This document shows, in pieces, positions 6,562 through 14,019 of a stretch of 30,052 bases of DNA. This DNA is from an uncultured Actinomycetes bacterium. GTDB lineage: Bacteria; Actinomycetota; Thermoleophilia; Solirubrobacterales; 70-9. Every line of letters begins with the position of its first letter. Positions within the stretch are counted from its first letter, which is position 1. The position numbers and the translations under genes are program-made. Location: positions 1 through 30,052 of the forward strand of contig CAMPIP010000004.1 in the NCBI GenBank assembly GCA_946886425.1, in the 5' to 3' direction. Under the pieces are notes generated by a model, which worked only from the letters and a program-made list of their open reading frames with translations, had not been told where the DNA came from and made no database searches.

Positions 6562-8133
6562 GTGGAGAGCGGCACGGTCGGGACCGGTATCGAGACGAAG
6601 ACGGTGAGCGGCAGTGGGGCCGCAGCCGAGCAAAGCTTCGAGGTCAGCAACCCGGCGACGGGTGAGCGGGTCGCCACGGTCGCGATCGACTCCCCGGAAG
6701 CGGTCGCCGAGAAGGTGGCCCGGGTGCGCGCCAACCAGGCCGAGTGGGAGGCGATCGGGATCGAGGGCCGCTATCACTGGCTCGGCAAGCTGCGCGACTG
6801 GCTGCTCGACAACTCCGACCGCGTCCTCGACACGATGCAGAGGGAGACCGGCAAGGTCCGCGCCGACGCTTCCAACGAGCCGGCTTACCTGGCGGACCTG
6901 ATCAACTTCTACGGGGCCAAGGCGCCCGAGTTCATCGGCGAGGAGAAGATCCGCCCCCACTCCCCGCTGCTGGCCTCCAAGAAGCTGCGCGTCCAGTACC
7001 GGCCGCACCAGGTGGTCGGGATCATCAGCCCCTGGAACTTCCCGCTGATCCTCGCCCTCGGCGACGCGATCCCGGCCCTGCAGGCCGGCGCCGCCGTGGT
7101 CATCAAGCCGTCCGAGTTCACGCCGCTCGGCCTGGCCGAGGTGGTCGAGGCCTGGAAGAGCGAGATCGGCGCGCCCGACGTGCTCGAGTGCGTGCAGGGG
7201 GTCGGCGAGACCGGCGGCGCCCTGGTCGACAACGTCGACTTCATCCAGTTCACCGGCTCCGACCGCACCGGCCGCAAGGTGATGGCGCGGGCAGCGGAGA
7301 CGCTGACCCCGGTCAGCCTCGAGCTCGGCGGCAAGGACCCGATGATCGTCCTCGCCGACGCCGACCTCGACCGCGCCGCCAACGCCGCGGCGTGGGGCGG
7401 GATGATGAACTCCGGCCAGATCTGCATGTCGGTGGAGCGGATCTACGTCGAGGAGCCGGCCTACGACGAGTTCGTCGGCAAACTCGTCAAAGAAGTCGGG
7501 GTGTTGAGGCAGGGCCCCGACGCGACCGGCTGGGACGCCGACGTCGGCGCGATGACCTCGCCCAACCAGACCGCGATCGTCAAGGACCACGTCGACGACG
7601 CCCTCGCCAGCGGCGCCCGGGCGCTGACCGGCGGCAAGCCGGTCGCGGGACCGGGCGACTTCTTCGAGCCGACGGTGCTGGTCGACGTCGACCACTCGAT
7701 GAAGGTGATGCGCGACGAGACCTTCGGCCCGGTGGTCGGGGTGATGAAGGTGCGCGACGCCGAGGAGGCGCTGCGGATGGCCAACGACAGCCGCTACGGC
7801 CTCTCCGGCTCGGTTTTCGGCGAGCGCAACCGGGCCGAGCGGGTCGCCCGCCGGGTCGAGTGCGGCGCCGTCAACGTCAACGACGTGCTCGTCAACTACC
7901 TGGCCTCCGACGTGCCGATGGGCGGCTGGAAGCAGTCCGGCATCGGCACCAGGCACGGCGAAGGCGGGATCAAGAAGTACTGCCGCCCGGAGTCGGTCGT
8001 GATCACCCGCTTCGGCGGCAAGCGCGAACCGACCTGGTACCCCTACACCCGCGCCCGCCGCGGCCTCGTCGGCCGCATCGCCCAGGCCTTCAACGCGCGT
8101 GACCTGAAGCGTCGCCTCGGGATGCGAGGTTGA
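6562..8133 (+). CDS. Aldehyde dehydrogenase, succinate-semialdehyde dehydrogenase type
   Basis: This 523-residue NAD(P)-dependent aldehyde dehydrogenase starts at GTG 6562, with AGGGAG 5 nt upstream. The family landmarks are VVGIISPWNFPL (cofactor fold), IKPSEFTP, FTGSDRTGRKV, the general base E254 in LELGGKDP and the nucleophile C288 in NSGQICMSVERIYV, then DETFGPVVGVM and the C-terminal GGWKQSGIGTRHGEGGIKKY. The overall pattern is closest, in my memory, to actinobacterial GabD2-like succinate-semialdehyde dehydrogenases, which convert succinate semialdehyde to succinate; other aliphatic aldehydes are possible. A basic C-terminal tail (TRARRGLVGRI...KRRLGMRG) extends past the core. The upstream perfect palindrome suggests single-regulator control. 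It is flanked by the two coiled-coil paralogues. Confidence 0.9.
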   Translation: MESGTVGTGIETKTVSGSGAAAEQSFEVSNPATGERVATVAIDSPEAVAEKVARVRANQAEWEAIGIEGRYHWLGKLRDWLLDNSDRVLDTMQRETGKVRADASNEPAYLADLINFYGAKAPEFIGEEKIRPHSPLLASKKLRVQYRPHQVVGIISPWNFPLILALGDAIPALQAGAAVVIKPSEFTPLGLAEVVEAWKSEIGAPDVLECVQGVGETGGALVDNVDFIQFTGSDRTGRKVMARAAETLTPVSLELGGKDPMIVLADADLDRAANAAAWGGMMNSGQICMSVERIYVEEPAYDEFVGKLVKEVGVLRQGPDATGWDADVGAMTSPNQTAIVKDHVDDALASGARALTGGKPVAGPGDFFEPTVLVDVDHSMKVMRDETFGPVVGVMKVRDAEEALRMANDSRYGLSGSVFGERNRAERVARRVECGAVNVNDVLVNYLASDVPMGGWKQSGIGTRHGEGGIKKYCRPESVVITRFGGKREPTWYPYTRARRGLVGRIAQAFNARDLKRRLGMRG

Positions 8134-8208
8134 CCAGGGCGCACGCTGCCGCCCAAGGGCCAAGGGCACACTTCCGCCAAGAAGAATTGACGCAGCTCCT
8201 ACATTCCA

Positions 8209-8239
8209 GCACCACGCGTCGCATCTTCTTGTCTACAGT
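8209..8239 (+). promoter_or_regulatory. Conserved promoter block of second coiled-coil gene
   Basis: GCACCACGCGTCGCATC, then TTCTTGTCTACAGT, is the second copy of the block at 5971-6001. TACAGT (8234-8239) ends 10 nt before ATG 8250. Conservation outside the coding region suggests it is functional rather than accidental. Confidence 0.5.
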
Positions 8240-8249
8240 ACCTGGCATC

Positions 8250-8504
8250 ATGGCAGCGATGAGGCAGACCTGGACCGACGACCGCATGGACGACCTCGCG
8301 AAGAGCGTGGACACCCGCTTCGAGCAGGTCGACAAGCGCTTCGAGCAGGTCGACAAGCGCTTCGAGCAGATCCATGGCGACATCAAGGGCCTGCGTGACG
8401 AAACGAATCGGAACTTCGCGATCCTGAATCGCCGCTTCGACATTCTCGTGGGCGTGCTCCTCGCCGCCAGCCTCTCCGGCGTCGTCACCATGATCGTCTC
8501 CTGA
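8250..8504 (+). CDS. Small coiled-coil protein with C-terminal membrane anchor (paralogue 2)
   Basis: This 84-residue paralogue of the gene at 6011 starts MAAMRQTWTDDRMDDLAKSV and carries the heptads VDTRFEQ, VDKRFEQ, VDKRFEQ, the last two encoded by an exact 21-bp tandem repeat (around 8330-8370). The coil is shorter than in paralogue 1; the region of QDQGTELRG-type repeats is missing. It ends in a hydrophobic anchor, ILVGVLLAASLSGVVTMIVS. ATG 8250 is chosen because similarity between the copies begins there. The frame is open upstream but that part is not conserved. Function unknown. It stops 67 nt before metH, which has its own -10-like box. Confidence 0.7.
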   Translation: MAAMRQTWTDDRMDDLAKSVDTRFEQVDKRFEQVDKRFEQIHGDIKGLRDETNRNFAILNRRFDILVGVLLAASLSGVVTMIVS

Positions 8505-8556
8505 CGCCGAGGCAGGCGCCACCGAGCTCCGGTCGCTCGCCGATCCAGCGCCCCGG

Positions 8557-8562
8557 TAGCCT
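8557..8562 (+). promoter_or_regulatory. Candidate -10 box (TAGCCT) of metH
   Basis: TAGCCT ends 9 nt before ATG 8572 with no Shine-Dalgarno between. The 67-nt gap is too short for a cobalamin riboswitch and shows none of its conserved boxes. Confidence 0.4.
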
Positions 8563-8571
8563 CTTCAGGTC

Positions 8572-11500
8572 ATGGCCGAGCGTGACTACATAGCCGCGAC
8601 CAAGGAGCGCGTCGTCGTCTTCGACGGCGGCATGGGCGCGACGCTCGAGCAGTTCGAGCTCGGCCAGGAGGACTACGGGGGGCTGGAGGGCAAGTGCCAC
8701 GAGGCGCTGGTCCTCAACCGGCCCGACGTGATCGAGGGCGTCCACACCTCGATGCTGGAAGCCGGCGCCGAGGCGGTCGAGACCGACACCTTCCAGGGCT
8801 CGCGGCTGAAGCTCGACGAGTGGGGGCTCGGCGAGCACACGCTGGAGATCAACACCAAGGCGGCGGAAATCGCCCGCAAGGCGGCTGGCGACGATCGCTT
8901 CGTGGCCGGCTCGATCGGGCCGACCGGGTTCCTGCCGGCGTCCACCGACCCGACCCTGGGCGACATTTCCTTCGGCAAGCTGGTCGAGGTGTTCGCCGAG
9001 CAGGCGCGCGGCCTGGTCGAGGGCGGCGCCGACCTGATCATCATCGAGACCGCCCAGGACATCCTCGAGGTCAAGGCGGCGATCTTCGGCGCCCGCGAGG
9101 CCTTCGCCGCGACCGGCCGGCGGCTGCCGATCCAGACCAGCGTCTCGCTGCTCCCCAACGGCGGCAAGATGCTGCTCGGCACCGACATCCAGGCGGTGCT
9201 GACGACGCTGGCGGCGCTTGACGTCGACGTGATCGGGCTCAACTGCTCGACCGGTCCCGAGGACATGCGCGACGCGATCCGCTTCCTCGGCGAGCACAGC
9301 CCGCTGCCGGTCCACTGCATCCCCAACGCCGGCCTGCCCCTGCAGGGCCCCGACGGCGAGACGATCTTCCCCGAACAGCCGGAGCCGCTGGCCGCGACGC
9401 TGGGCGAGTTCGTCGAGCGCTACGGGGTCGGGATCGTCGGCGGCTGCTGCGGGACCACGCCCGAGCACATCGCCGCGATCCGCGAGCGGGTCGGCGGCCA
9501 CACGCCCGGGGAGCGGCCGGCGCCGGGACTCTTCGAAGTCTCCTCGATGATGACCTCGACCCCGCTGGTCCAGGAGCCCCGGCCGACCCTGGTCGGCGAG
9601 CGGGTCAACTCGCAGGGCTCGAAAAAGGCCAAGGAGCTGCTGCTCTCCGATGACTACGACGGTCTCGTCCAGGTCGCCGAAGACCAGGTCGAAGGCGGCG
9701 CCCACGTGCTTGACGTCTGCGTGGCCCTGACCGAGCGCCAGGACGAGGACGAGCAGATGAGCGCGGTCGTGAAGCGGGTCTCGCTGACCCAGCCGGCGCC
9801 GATCCAGGTCGACTCGACCGAACCGGAGGTGCTGAAGGCGGCGCTGGAGACGATCCCCGGCCGGGCGATCGTCAACTCGATCAACCTCGAGGCCGGCCGC
9901 GCCAAGGCCGACACGGTGATCCCGCTGGCGAAGGCGCACGGCGCGGCTCTGATCGCGCTGACGATCGACGAGGTCGGGATGGCGAAGACCGCCGAGCGCA
10001 AGGTCGAGATCGCCACGCGGTTGAAGGAAATCGCCTGCGACGAGCACGGGCTCGACCCCGAAGCGCTGATCTTCGATGCGCTCACCTTCACCCTCACCAC
10101 TGGCGACGAGGAGTGGAAGCCCTCGGCGGTGGAGACGATCGAGGGGATCCGCCGGATCAAGGCGGAGCTCCCCGGCGTCAAGACCTCGCTGGGCGTCTCC
10201 AACGTCTCCTTCGGCGTCTCGCCGCGACCCCGCGCCGTCCTCAACTCGGTCTTCCTGCACCACTGCGTCGAGGCCGGGCTCGACCTGGCGATGGTCAACC
10301 CCAACCACATCACCCCCTACGCGGAGATCCCCGACGAGGAGCGGGAGCTGACCGACGACCTCGTCTTCAACCGCCGCGACGACGCGCTCGAGCGCTTCAT
10401 CTCCCACTTCGAGTCGAAGGGCGAAGAGACTGCCGACGAGGCGGCCGACCCGACCGCCGGCATGGAGCCGGAGGAGGCCCTGCACTGGCACATCCTGCGC
10501 CGCAAGAAGGACGGGGTCGAGGACTGGATCGACCGCTCGGTGGAGAAGATCGGCGCCGTCCCGACCCTCAACGAGGTGCTGCTGCCGGCGATGAAGGAGG
10601 TCGGCGACAAATTCGGCGCCGGCGAACTGATCCTGCCCTTCGTGCTGCAGTCGGCGGAAGCGATGAAGCGGGCGGTCGCCCAGCTGGAGAACTACCTGGA
10701 CCGGATCGACGGCCACACCAAGGGCAAGGTCGTGATCGCGACCGTGTTCGGCGACGTCCACGACATCGGCAAGTCGCTCGTCAACACGATCCTCACCAAC
10801 AACGGTTACACGGTGATCGACCTCGGCAAGCAGGTCCCGGTCGACGCGATCATCGAGGCCGCGGTGGAAAACGAGGCCGACGCGATCGGCCTCTCGGCGC
10901 TGCTGGTCTCAACCTCTAAGCAGATGCCGATCTGCGTCCAGGAGCTGCACCAGCGCGAGCTCGGGTTCCCGGTGCTGATCGGCGGCGCCGCGATCAACCG
11001 CGACTTCGGCCGCCGCACCCTCTACCCGCACGGCAAGGAGTCCGACGACGTCTATGACCCCGGCGTCTTCTACTGCAAGGACGCCTTCCAGGGGCTAGAC
11101 ACGATGGACGCCCTGGTCGACGAGGGGGCCCGGGCGGCGCTGGTCGAGCGGATCCGCGCCGAGGCCAAGGAGCTGCGCGAGAAGCCGGTGGTCGTCGATG
11201 ACTCGCCGCCGACCGACGACGACAGCGTCCGCTCCGGCGCCCGCACCGACACGCCGATTCCGGCGCCACCGTTCCTCGGCGTGCGCGAGGTCCCGGTCGA
11301 CCTCGCCGACGTCTTCCCCTACCTCGACCGCCACGTGCTCTTCAAGCTGCACTGGGGCGGGCGCGGCGTCAAGGGCGAGGCCTGGCGGCAGCTGATCGAG
11401 GGGACCGACGAGGAGGAGGGCTTCGCGCCGCGGCTGGAGCGGATGTGGCGCGAGCAGGACTACCTGCACCCGCGGGCGCGACTGGGCTTCTTCCCCTGCA

Positions 11501-12141
11501 ACTCCGACGGCAACGAGCTGGTGGTCTTCGATCCGGAGGACCCGGAGCGCGAGCTGGAGCGGCTGGTCTTCCCGCGCCAGCCCAAGCACGACCGGATCTG
11601 CCTGGCCGACTTCTTCCGGCCGCTGGAGAGCGGCGAACGCGACGTGGTCGCGCTGCAGGGCGTAACCGTCGGCCCGGAGGTGACGGAGCTGATCGAGCGG
11701 CTCGAGAGCGAAGGCGAGTTCGCCGAACAGCTCTACGTCCACGGGCTCGGCGTCCAATCGGCCGAGGGCCTGGCTGAGTGGCTCCACTCCCGGGCGCGCC
11801 GGGAGCTGGGGATCGACATCGACCAGGGGCGCCGCTACTCCTGGGGCTACCCGGCATGCCCGGACCAATCCGAGCACGAGAAGGTCTGGCGCCTGCTCGG
11901 CCTCGAAGAGATCGGGATGACGCTCTCCGGCGGCTACGCGGTGATGCCCGAGCAGTCAACGGTGGCGATCGTCGCCCATCACCCGCAGGCGGTCTACTTC
12001 GGGATGAAGTCCGGCTTCATCCCCGACGAGAAGGCGCCAGACGAACTGATCGCCGGCACCGAGCGCGGCGGCACCCTGCCGCCGGAGTCCGAGCCCGAGG
12101 GCGAGGAGCCGGCCCAGGCCCCCGAGCCGCTCGGCCGTTAG
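8572..12141 (+). CDS. metH: Cobalamin-dependent methionine synthase
   Basis: This 1189-residue MetH transfers a methyl group from methyltetrahydrofolate through cobalamin to homocysteine, making methionine. All four modules are present. Residues about 1-310 are the homocysteine domain with zinc ligands C225 (GLNCSTG) and C292/C293 (GGCCGTTPEH). About 335-610 is the folate barrel (LVGERVNSQGSKKAKELL, then LGVSNVSFGVSPRPR and LAMVNPNHI). About 645-890 are the cap and Rossmann cobalamin domains with DVHDIGKS, in which H730 is the lower cobalt ligand. About 930-1165 is the AdoMet reactivation domain (RRYSWGYPACPD; YFGMKSGFIPDEKAPDELI). It lacks nothing obvious compared with the roughly 1200-residue E. 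coli enzyme. The last 25 residues are acidic and proline-rich. Reactivation will need a reductant; the FprA-type reductase downstream is one candidate, by inference only. Confidence 0.97.
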   Translation: MAERDYIAATKERVVVFDGGMGATLEQFELGQEDYGGLEGKCHEALVLNRPDVIEGVHTSMLEAGAEAVETDTFQGSRLKLDEWGLGEHTLEINTKAAEIARKAAGDDRFVAGSIGPTGFLPASTDPTLGDISFGKLVEVFAEQARGLVEGGADLIIIETAQDILEVKAAIFGAREAFAATGRRLPIQTSVSLLPNGGKMLLGTDIQAVLTTLAALDVDVIGLNCSTGPEDMRDAIRFLGEHSPLPVHCIPNAGLPLQGPDGETIFPEQPEPLAATLGEFVERYGVGIVGGCCGTTPEHIAAIRERVGGHTPGERPAPGLFEVSSMMTSTPLVQEPRPTLVGERVNSQGSKKAKELLLSDDYDGLVQVAEDQVEGGAHVLDVCVALTERQDEDEQMSAVVKRVSLTQPAPIQVDSTEPEVLKAALETIPGRAIVNSINLEAGRAKADTVIPLAKAHGAALIALTIDEVGMAKTAERKVEIATRLKEIACDEHGLDPEALIFDALTFTLTTGDEEWKPSAVETIEGIRRIKAELPGVKTSLGVSNVSFGVSPRPRAVLNSVFLHHCVEAGLDLAMVNPNHITPYAEIPDEERELTDDLVFNRRDDALERFISHFESKGEETADEAADPTAGMEPEEALHWHILRRKKDGVEDWIDRSVEKIGAVPTLNEVLLPAMKEVGDKFGAGELILPFVLQSAEAMKRAVAQLENYLDRIDGHTKGKVVIATVFGDVHDIGKSLVNTILTNNGYTVIDLGKQVPVDAIIEAAVENEADAIGLSALLVSTSKQMPICVQELHQRELGFPVLIGGAAINRDFGRRTLYPHGKESDDVYDPGVFYCKDAFQGLDTMDALVDEGARAALVERIRAEAKELREKPVVVDDSPPTDDDSVRSGARTDTPIPAPPFLGVREVPVDLADVFPYLDRHVLFKLHWGGRGVKGEAWRQLIEGTDEEEGFAPRLERMWREQDYLHPRARLGFFPCNSDGNELVVFDPEDPERELERLVFPRQPKHDRICLADFFRPLESGERDVVALQGVTVGPEVTELIERLESEGEFAEQLYVHGLGVQSAEGLAEWLHSRARRELGIDIDQGRRYSWGYPACPDQSEHEKVWRLLGLEEIGMTLSGGYAVMPEQSTVAIVAHHPQAVYFGMKSGFIPDEKAPDELIAGTERGGTLPPESEPEGEEPAQAPEPLGR

Positions 12142-12153
12142 GCGCCGCGGAGC

Positions 12154-13020
12154 TCAGAGGACCCGGGCGGCCGGATGGAGCGCCGGGCGCTGCCAGTTGC
12201 GACTGCCGGGCGCCTCGCGGAAGCCGGCCCGCTCGAGGTTGCGACGCGCCGTCGGCGAGCCGCTCAATTCGAATTCGCCCAGTTCGACGAAGACGGTGTG
12301 GCAGCCGGCCGCCGCCGCGTCGACCAGGCGCCGGCGCAACAGCGCCCGCTGGCAGCCGCATCCCCGCGCCTCGGGCCGAGTCGCCGCCAGGCCGAGCTGG
12401 GCGATGCGGCCACTGATCATCATCGAGGCGGTGGAGACGACCCCCCGCTCGGGGCCGAGCGCGGCCGTGTAGCAGCGCCAGTTGCTCGTCTGCGGCAGCG
12501 AGAAGAAGAGGGCACTGGCCGTGAGCGGCAGCCTGAAGGCTTCCGAGACGATGTCGCACAGTCCTTCGCCGTCGGCTTCGTCCTCGCCAAGGGCGAAGAT
12601 CGTGATGCTCGGGTCTTCCGGCCAGTCGGGTGGCGAGGTGTCGCGGACCAGCTTCACCCAACCGCTGCCGGGCTCATAGCCGCGCTGGCCGAGCCAATCC
12701 TCGGCCGCCGCGGTGCCAGGACGGTCCGCCGCCACCGGCACCCGGTAGTCGACCTCGCGGGAGCGGATCCATTCGATCGCCTTGGTCAGGTATCCCTGCT
12801 CGATCGCGCCGGGCTCGGCGGCGCCCTGGATCCGGTTGAGGCACTCGGCCTCCGGAAGGTCGGCGAACACCGTCACCTGGACCGGGCCGAAACGCCGCAA
12901 TTCCACGCCTGACTCGCTGACCGCGTCGGCGGTCACGGAGTTCCACATGTCGCGCCGGGACTGCTGCGCAACGCGCTCGAGCACGCCCGGGTCGCACTCC
13001 ACGATGGCCATTTCCCCCAT
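12154..13020 (-). CDS. GNAT-family acetyltransferase-like protein (tandem copy A)
   Basis: This 288-residue protein has a C-terminal GNAT fold. The acetyl-CoA loop is seen as ATRPEARGCGCQRALLRRRL, preceded by WRCYTAALGPERGVVSTASMM and followed by an NLERAGF strand typical of the family end. The N-terminal half (FGPVQVTVFADLPEAECLNRI) looks like a second, degenerate GNAT-like half. ATG 13020 is chosen for AGGGG 8 nt upstream; ATG 13011 aligns better with the paralogue but has a too-close site. It is a clear paralogue of the next gene upstream (13118-13951): both share VAQ...RR..W, a GAAEPG motif and the AEDWL segment. It converges with metH, with 12 bp between the stops. The acceptor substrate is unknown. 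Confidence 0.72.
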   Translation of the reverse strand: MGEMAIVECDPGVLERVAQQSRRDMWNSVTADAVSESGVELRRFGPVQVTVFADLPEAECLNRIQGAAEPGAIEQGYLTKAIEWIRSREVDYRVPVAADRPGTAAAEDWLGQRGYEPGSGWVKLVRDTSPPDWPEDPSITIFALGEDEADGEGLCDIVSEAFRLPLTASALFFSLPQTSNWRCYTAALGPERGVVSTASMMISGRIAQLGLAATRPEARGCGCQRALLRRRLVDAAAAGCHTVFVELGEFELSGSPTARRNLERAGFREAPGSRNWQRPALHPAARVL

Positions 13021-13053
13021 GGCTCGCACCCCTTTCCCCGTCTGGTGCTCGGG

Positions 13054-13083
13054 ACTCTATGGGTACATTTCAGTATTTGTCAA
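13054..13083 (-). promoter_or_regulatory. Strong sigma-70-type promoter before GNAT copy A
   Basis: On the minus strand, the consensus -35 TTGACA (13083-13078), an 18-bp spacer and -10 TAGAGT (13059-13054) lie about 34 bp before ATG 13020. It is the only textbook -35 hexamer I find in the window, and it sits in a local AT-rich patch. Confidence 0.65.
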
Positions 13084-13117
13084 GAAACTTTCTGTATGAG
13101 GATTTTGCGAGGATTTC

Positions 13118-13951
13118 CTAGTAGATGCCCAGGGAGGGCGAGAGTCGCCAGACCCGGCTTTGGTAGGCCTCCGTGAAGCCCGCGTGAAGAAGGTTGCCGC
13201 GGGTGATCGCGACGCTGCCGACGTTGCAGCCGACCTCGGCGAAGACCGTTCTGCAGCCGAGCTCGCGGGCGACCTCGATCCGGTGCCGCAGGAGGGCGAG
13301 CTGGCAGCCACGCCCCCGGGCAGCGACCCGGGTTGCGTCGACGCCGAGCTCGGCAAACCGACCCTCGACCATCATCGCCCCGCACGCGGCCAGCTCGCCG
13401 TCGAGCAGGGCGACGTAGCAGCGCCAGCGAGGCCGGCTCGGGAGGTCGAAGAAGAGGGTCCCCGCCCACTCCGGCAGGCCGAGCCCTTCGGCGGCGATCG
13501 CGCTCATCCCTTCGCCTTCGTCCTCCTCCAGCTCGAGGACCTCGATTCCGGGCAGCTTCGGCAGGTCCGAGGGAGCGACGTCGCGGACATACGTGACCAG
13601 GGTCCCGTCCCGCTCGTAGCGACTGCGGTTGAGCCAGTCCTCGGCCTCGCCGCTGCCGGGCCGGCTCTCGGCGACGGCAACGCGGAAGTCGACGCCACGG
13701 GACCCGGCCCAATCGATCGCATCGGCGAGGTGCCCGCCGGCGACCCCGCCCGGCTCGGCCGCCCCGGTGATCAAGTTGGCGCCCTCGACCTCAGCCAACT
13801 CGGTGAAGACGGTCGCCTGCAACGGCCCGAACCCCTGCACTTCGATCCCGCACTCGGCAATCGCGTCGGCAGGCGGCGTCTGCCAAATCTCCCGACGGAA
13901 CAGCTGGGCGACGGACTCCATGGCGCCGGCGTCGAAGTCCACCTCCGTCAC
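13118..13951 (-). CDS. GNAT-family acetyltransferase-like protein (tandem copy B)
   Basis: This 277-residue paralogue of the adjacent copy A starts at GTG 13951. The C-terminal GNAT domain shows WRCYVALLDGELAACGAMM and the acetyl-CoA loop VAARGRGCQLALLRHRI, a better match to the RGxGxG/A pattern than copy A, and ends with GNLLHAGF. The N-terminal half carries FGPLQATVFTELAEVEGAN and GAAEPGGVAGGHL, matching copy A. Acidic insert: LELEEDEGEG. A TAGCAT box lies 6 nt upstream of the GTG and there is no ribosome site, so translation may be leaderless. Copies A and B have separate promoters rather than one operon. The substrate is unknown; small-molecule or peptide N-acetylation is only the family default. 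Confidence 0.74.
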   Translation of the reverse strand: MTEVDFDAGAMESVAQLFRREIWQTPPADAIAECGIEVQGFGPLQATVFTELAEVEGANLITGAAEPGGVAGGHLADAIDWAGSRGVDFRVAVAESRPGSGEAEDWLNRSRYERDGTLVTYVRDVAPSDLPKLPGIEVLELEEDEGEGMSAIAAEGLGLPEWAGTLFFDLPSRPRWRCYVALLDGELAACGAMMVEGRFAELGVDATRVAARGRGCQLALLRHRIEVARELGCRTVFAEVGCNVGSVAITRGNLLHAGFTEAYQSRVWRLSPSLGIY

Positions 13952-13957
13952 ACACGC

Positions 13958-13963
13958 ATGCTA
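13958..13963 (-). promoter_or_regulatory. Candidate -10 box (TAGCAT) of GNAT copy B
   Basis: On the minus strand TAGCAT ends 6 nt before GTG 13951. Upstream, CACTT-AGAAA-AAGTG (about 13975-13989) forms a short inverted repeat that may be a regulator site. Confidence 0.4.
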
Positions 13964-14019
13964 TCCGACTGAAACACTTTTTCTAAGTGAAAGGGGATCT
14001 TTGCTTGGTCTTCGGTTCC

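Noticed and set aside
8505..8571. Cobalamin riboswitch before metH
   Set aside because: Only 67 nt are available and no B12-box-like sequence is seen.
8485..10761. 758-codon open frame antisense to metH
   Set aside because: The product is low-complexity (VDLDR, GLGDL repeats) and mirrors metH codons; metH is certain on the other strand.
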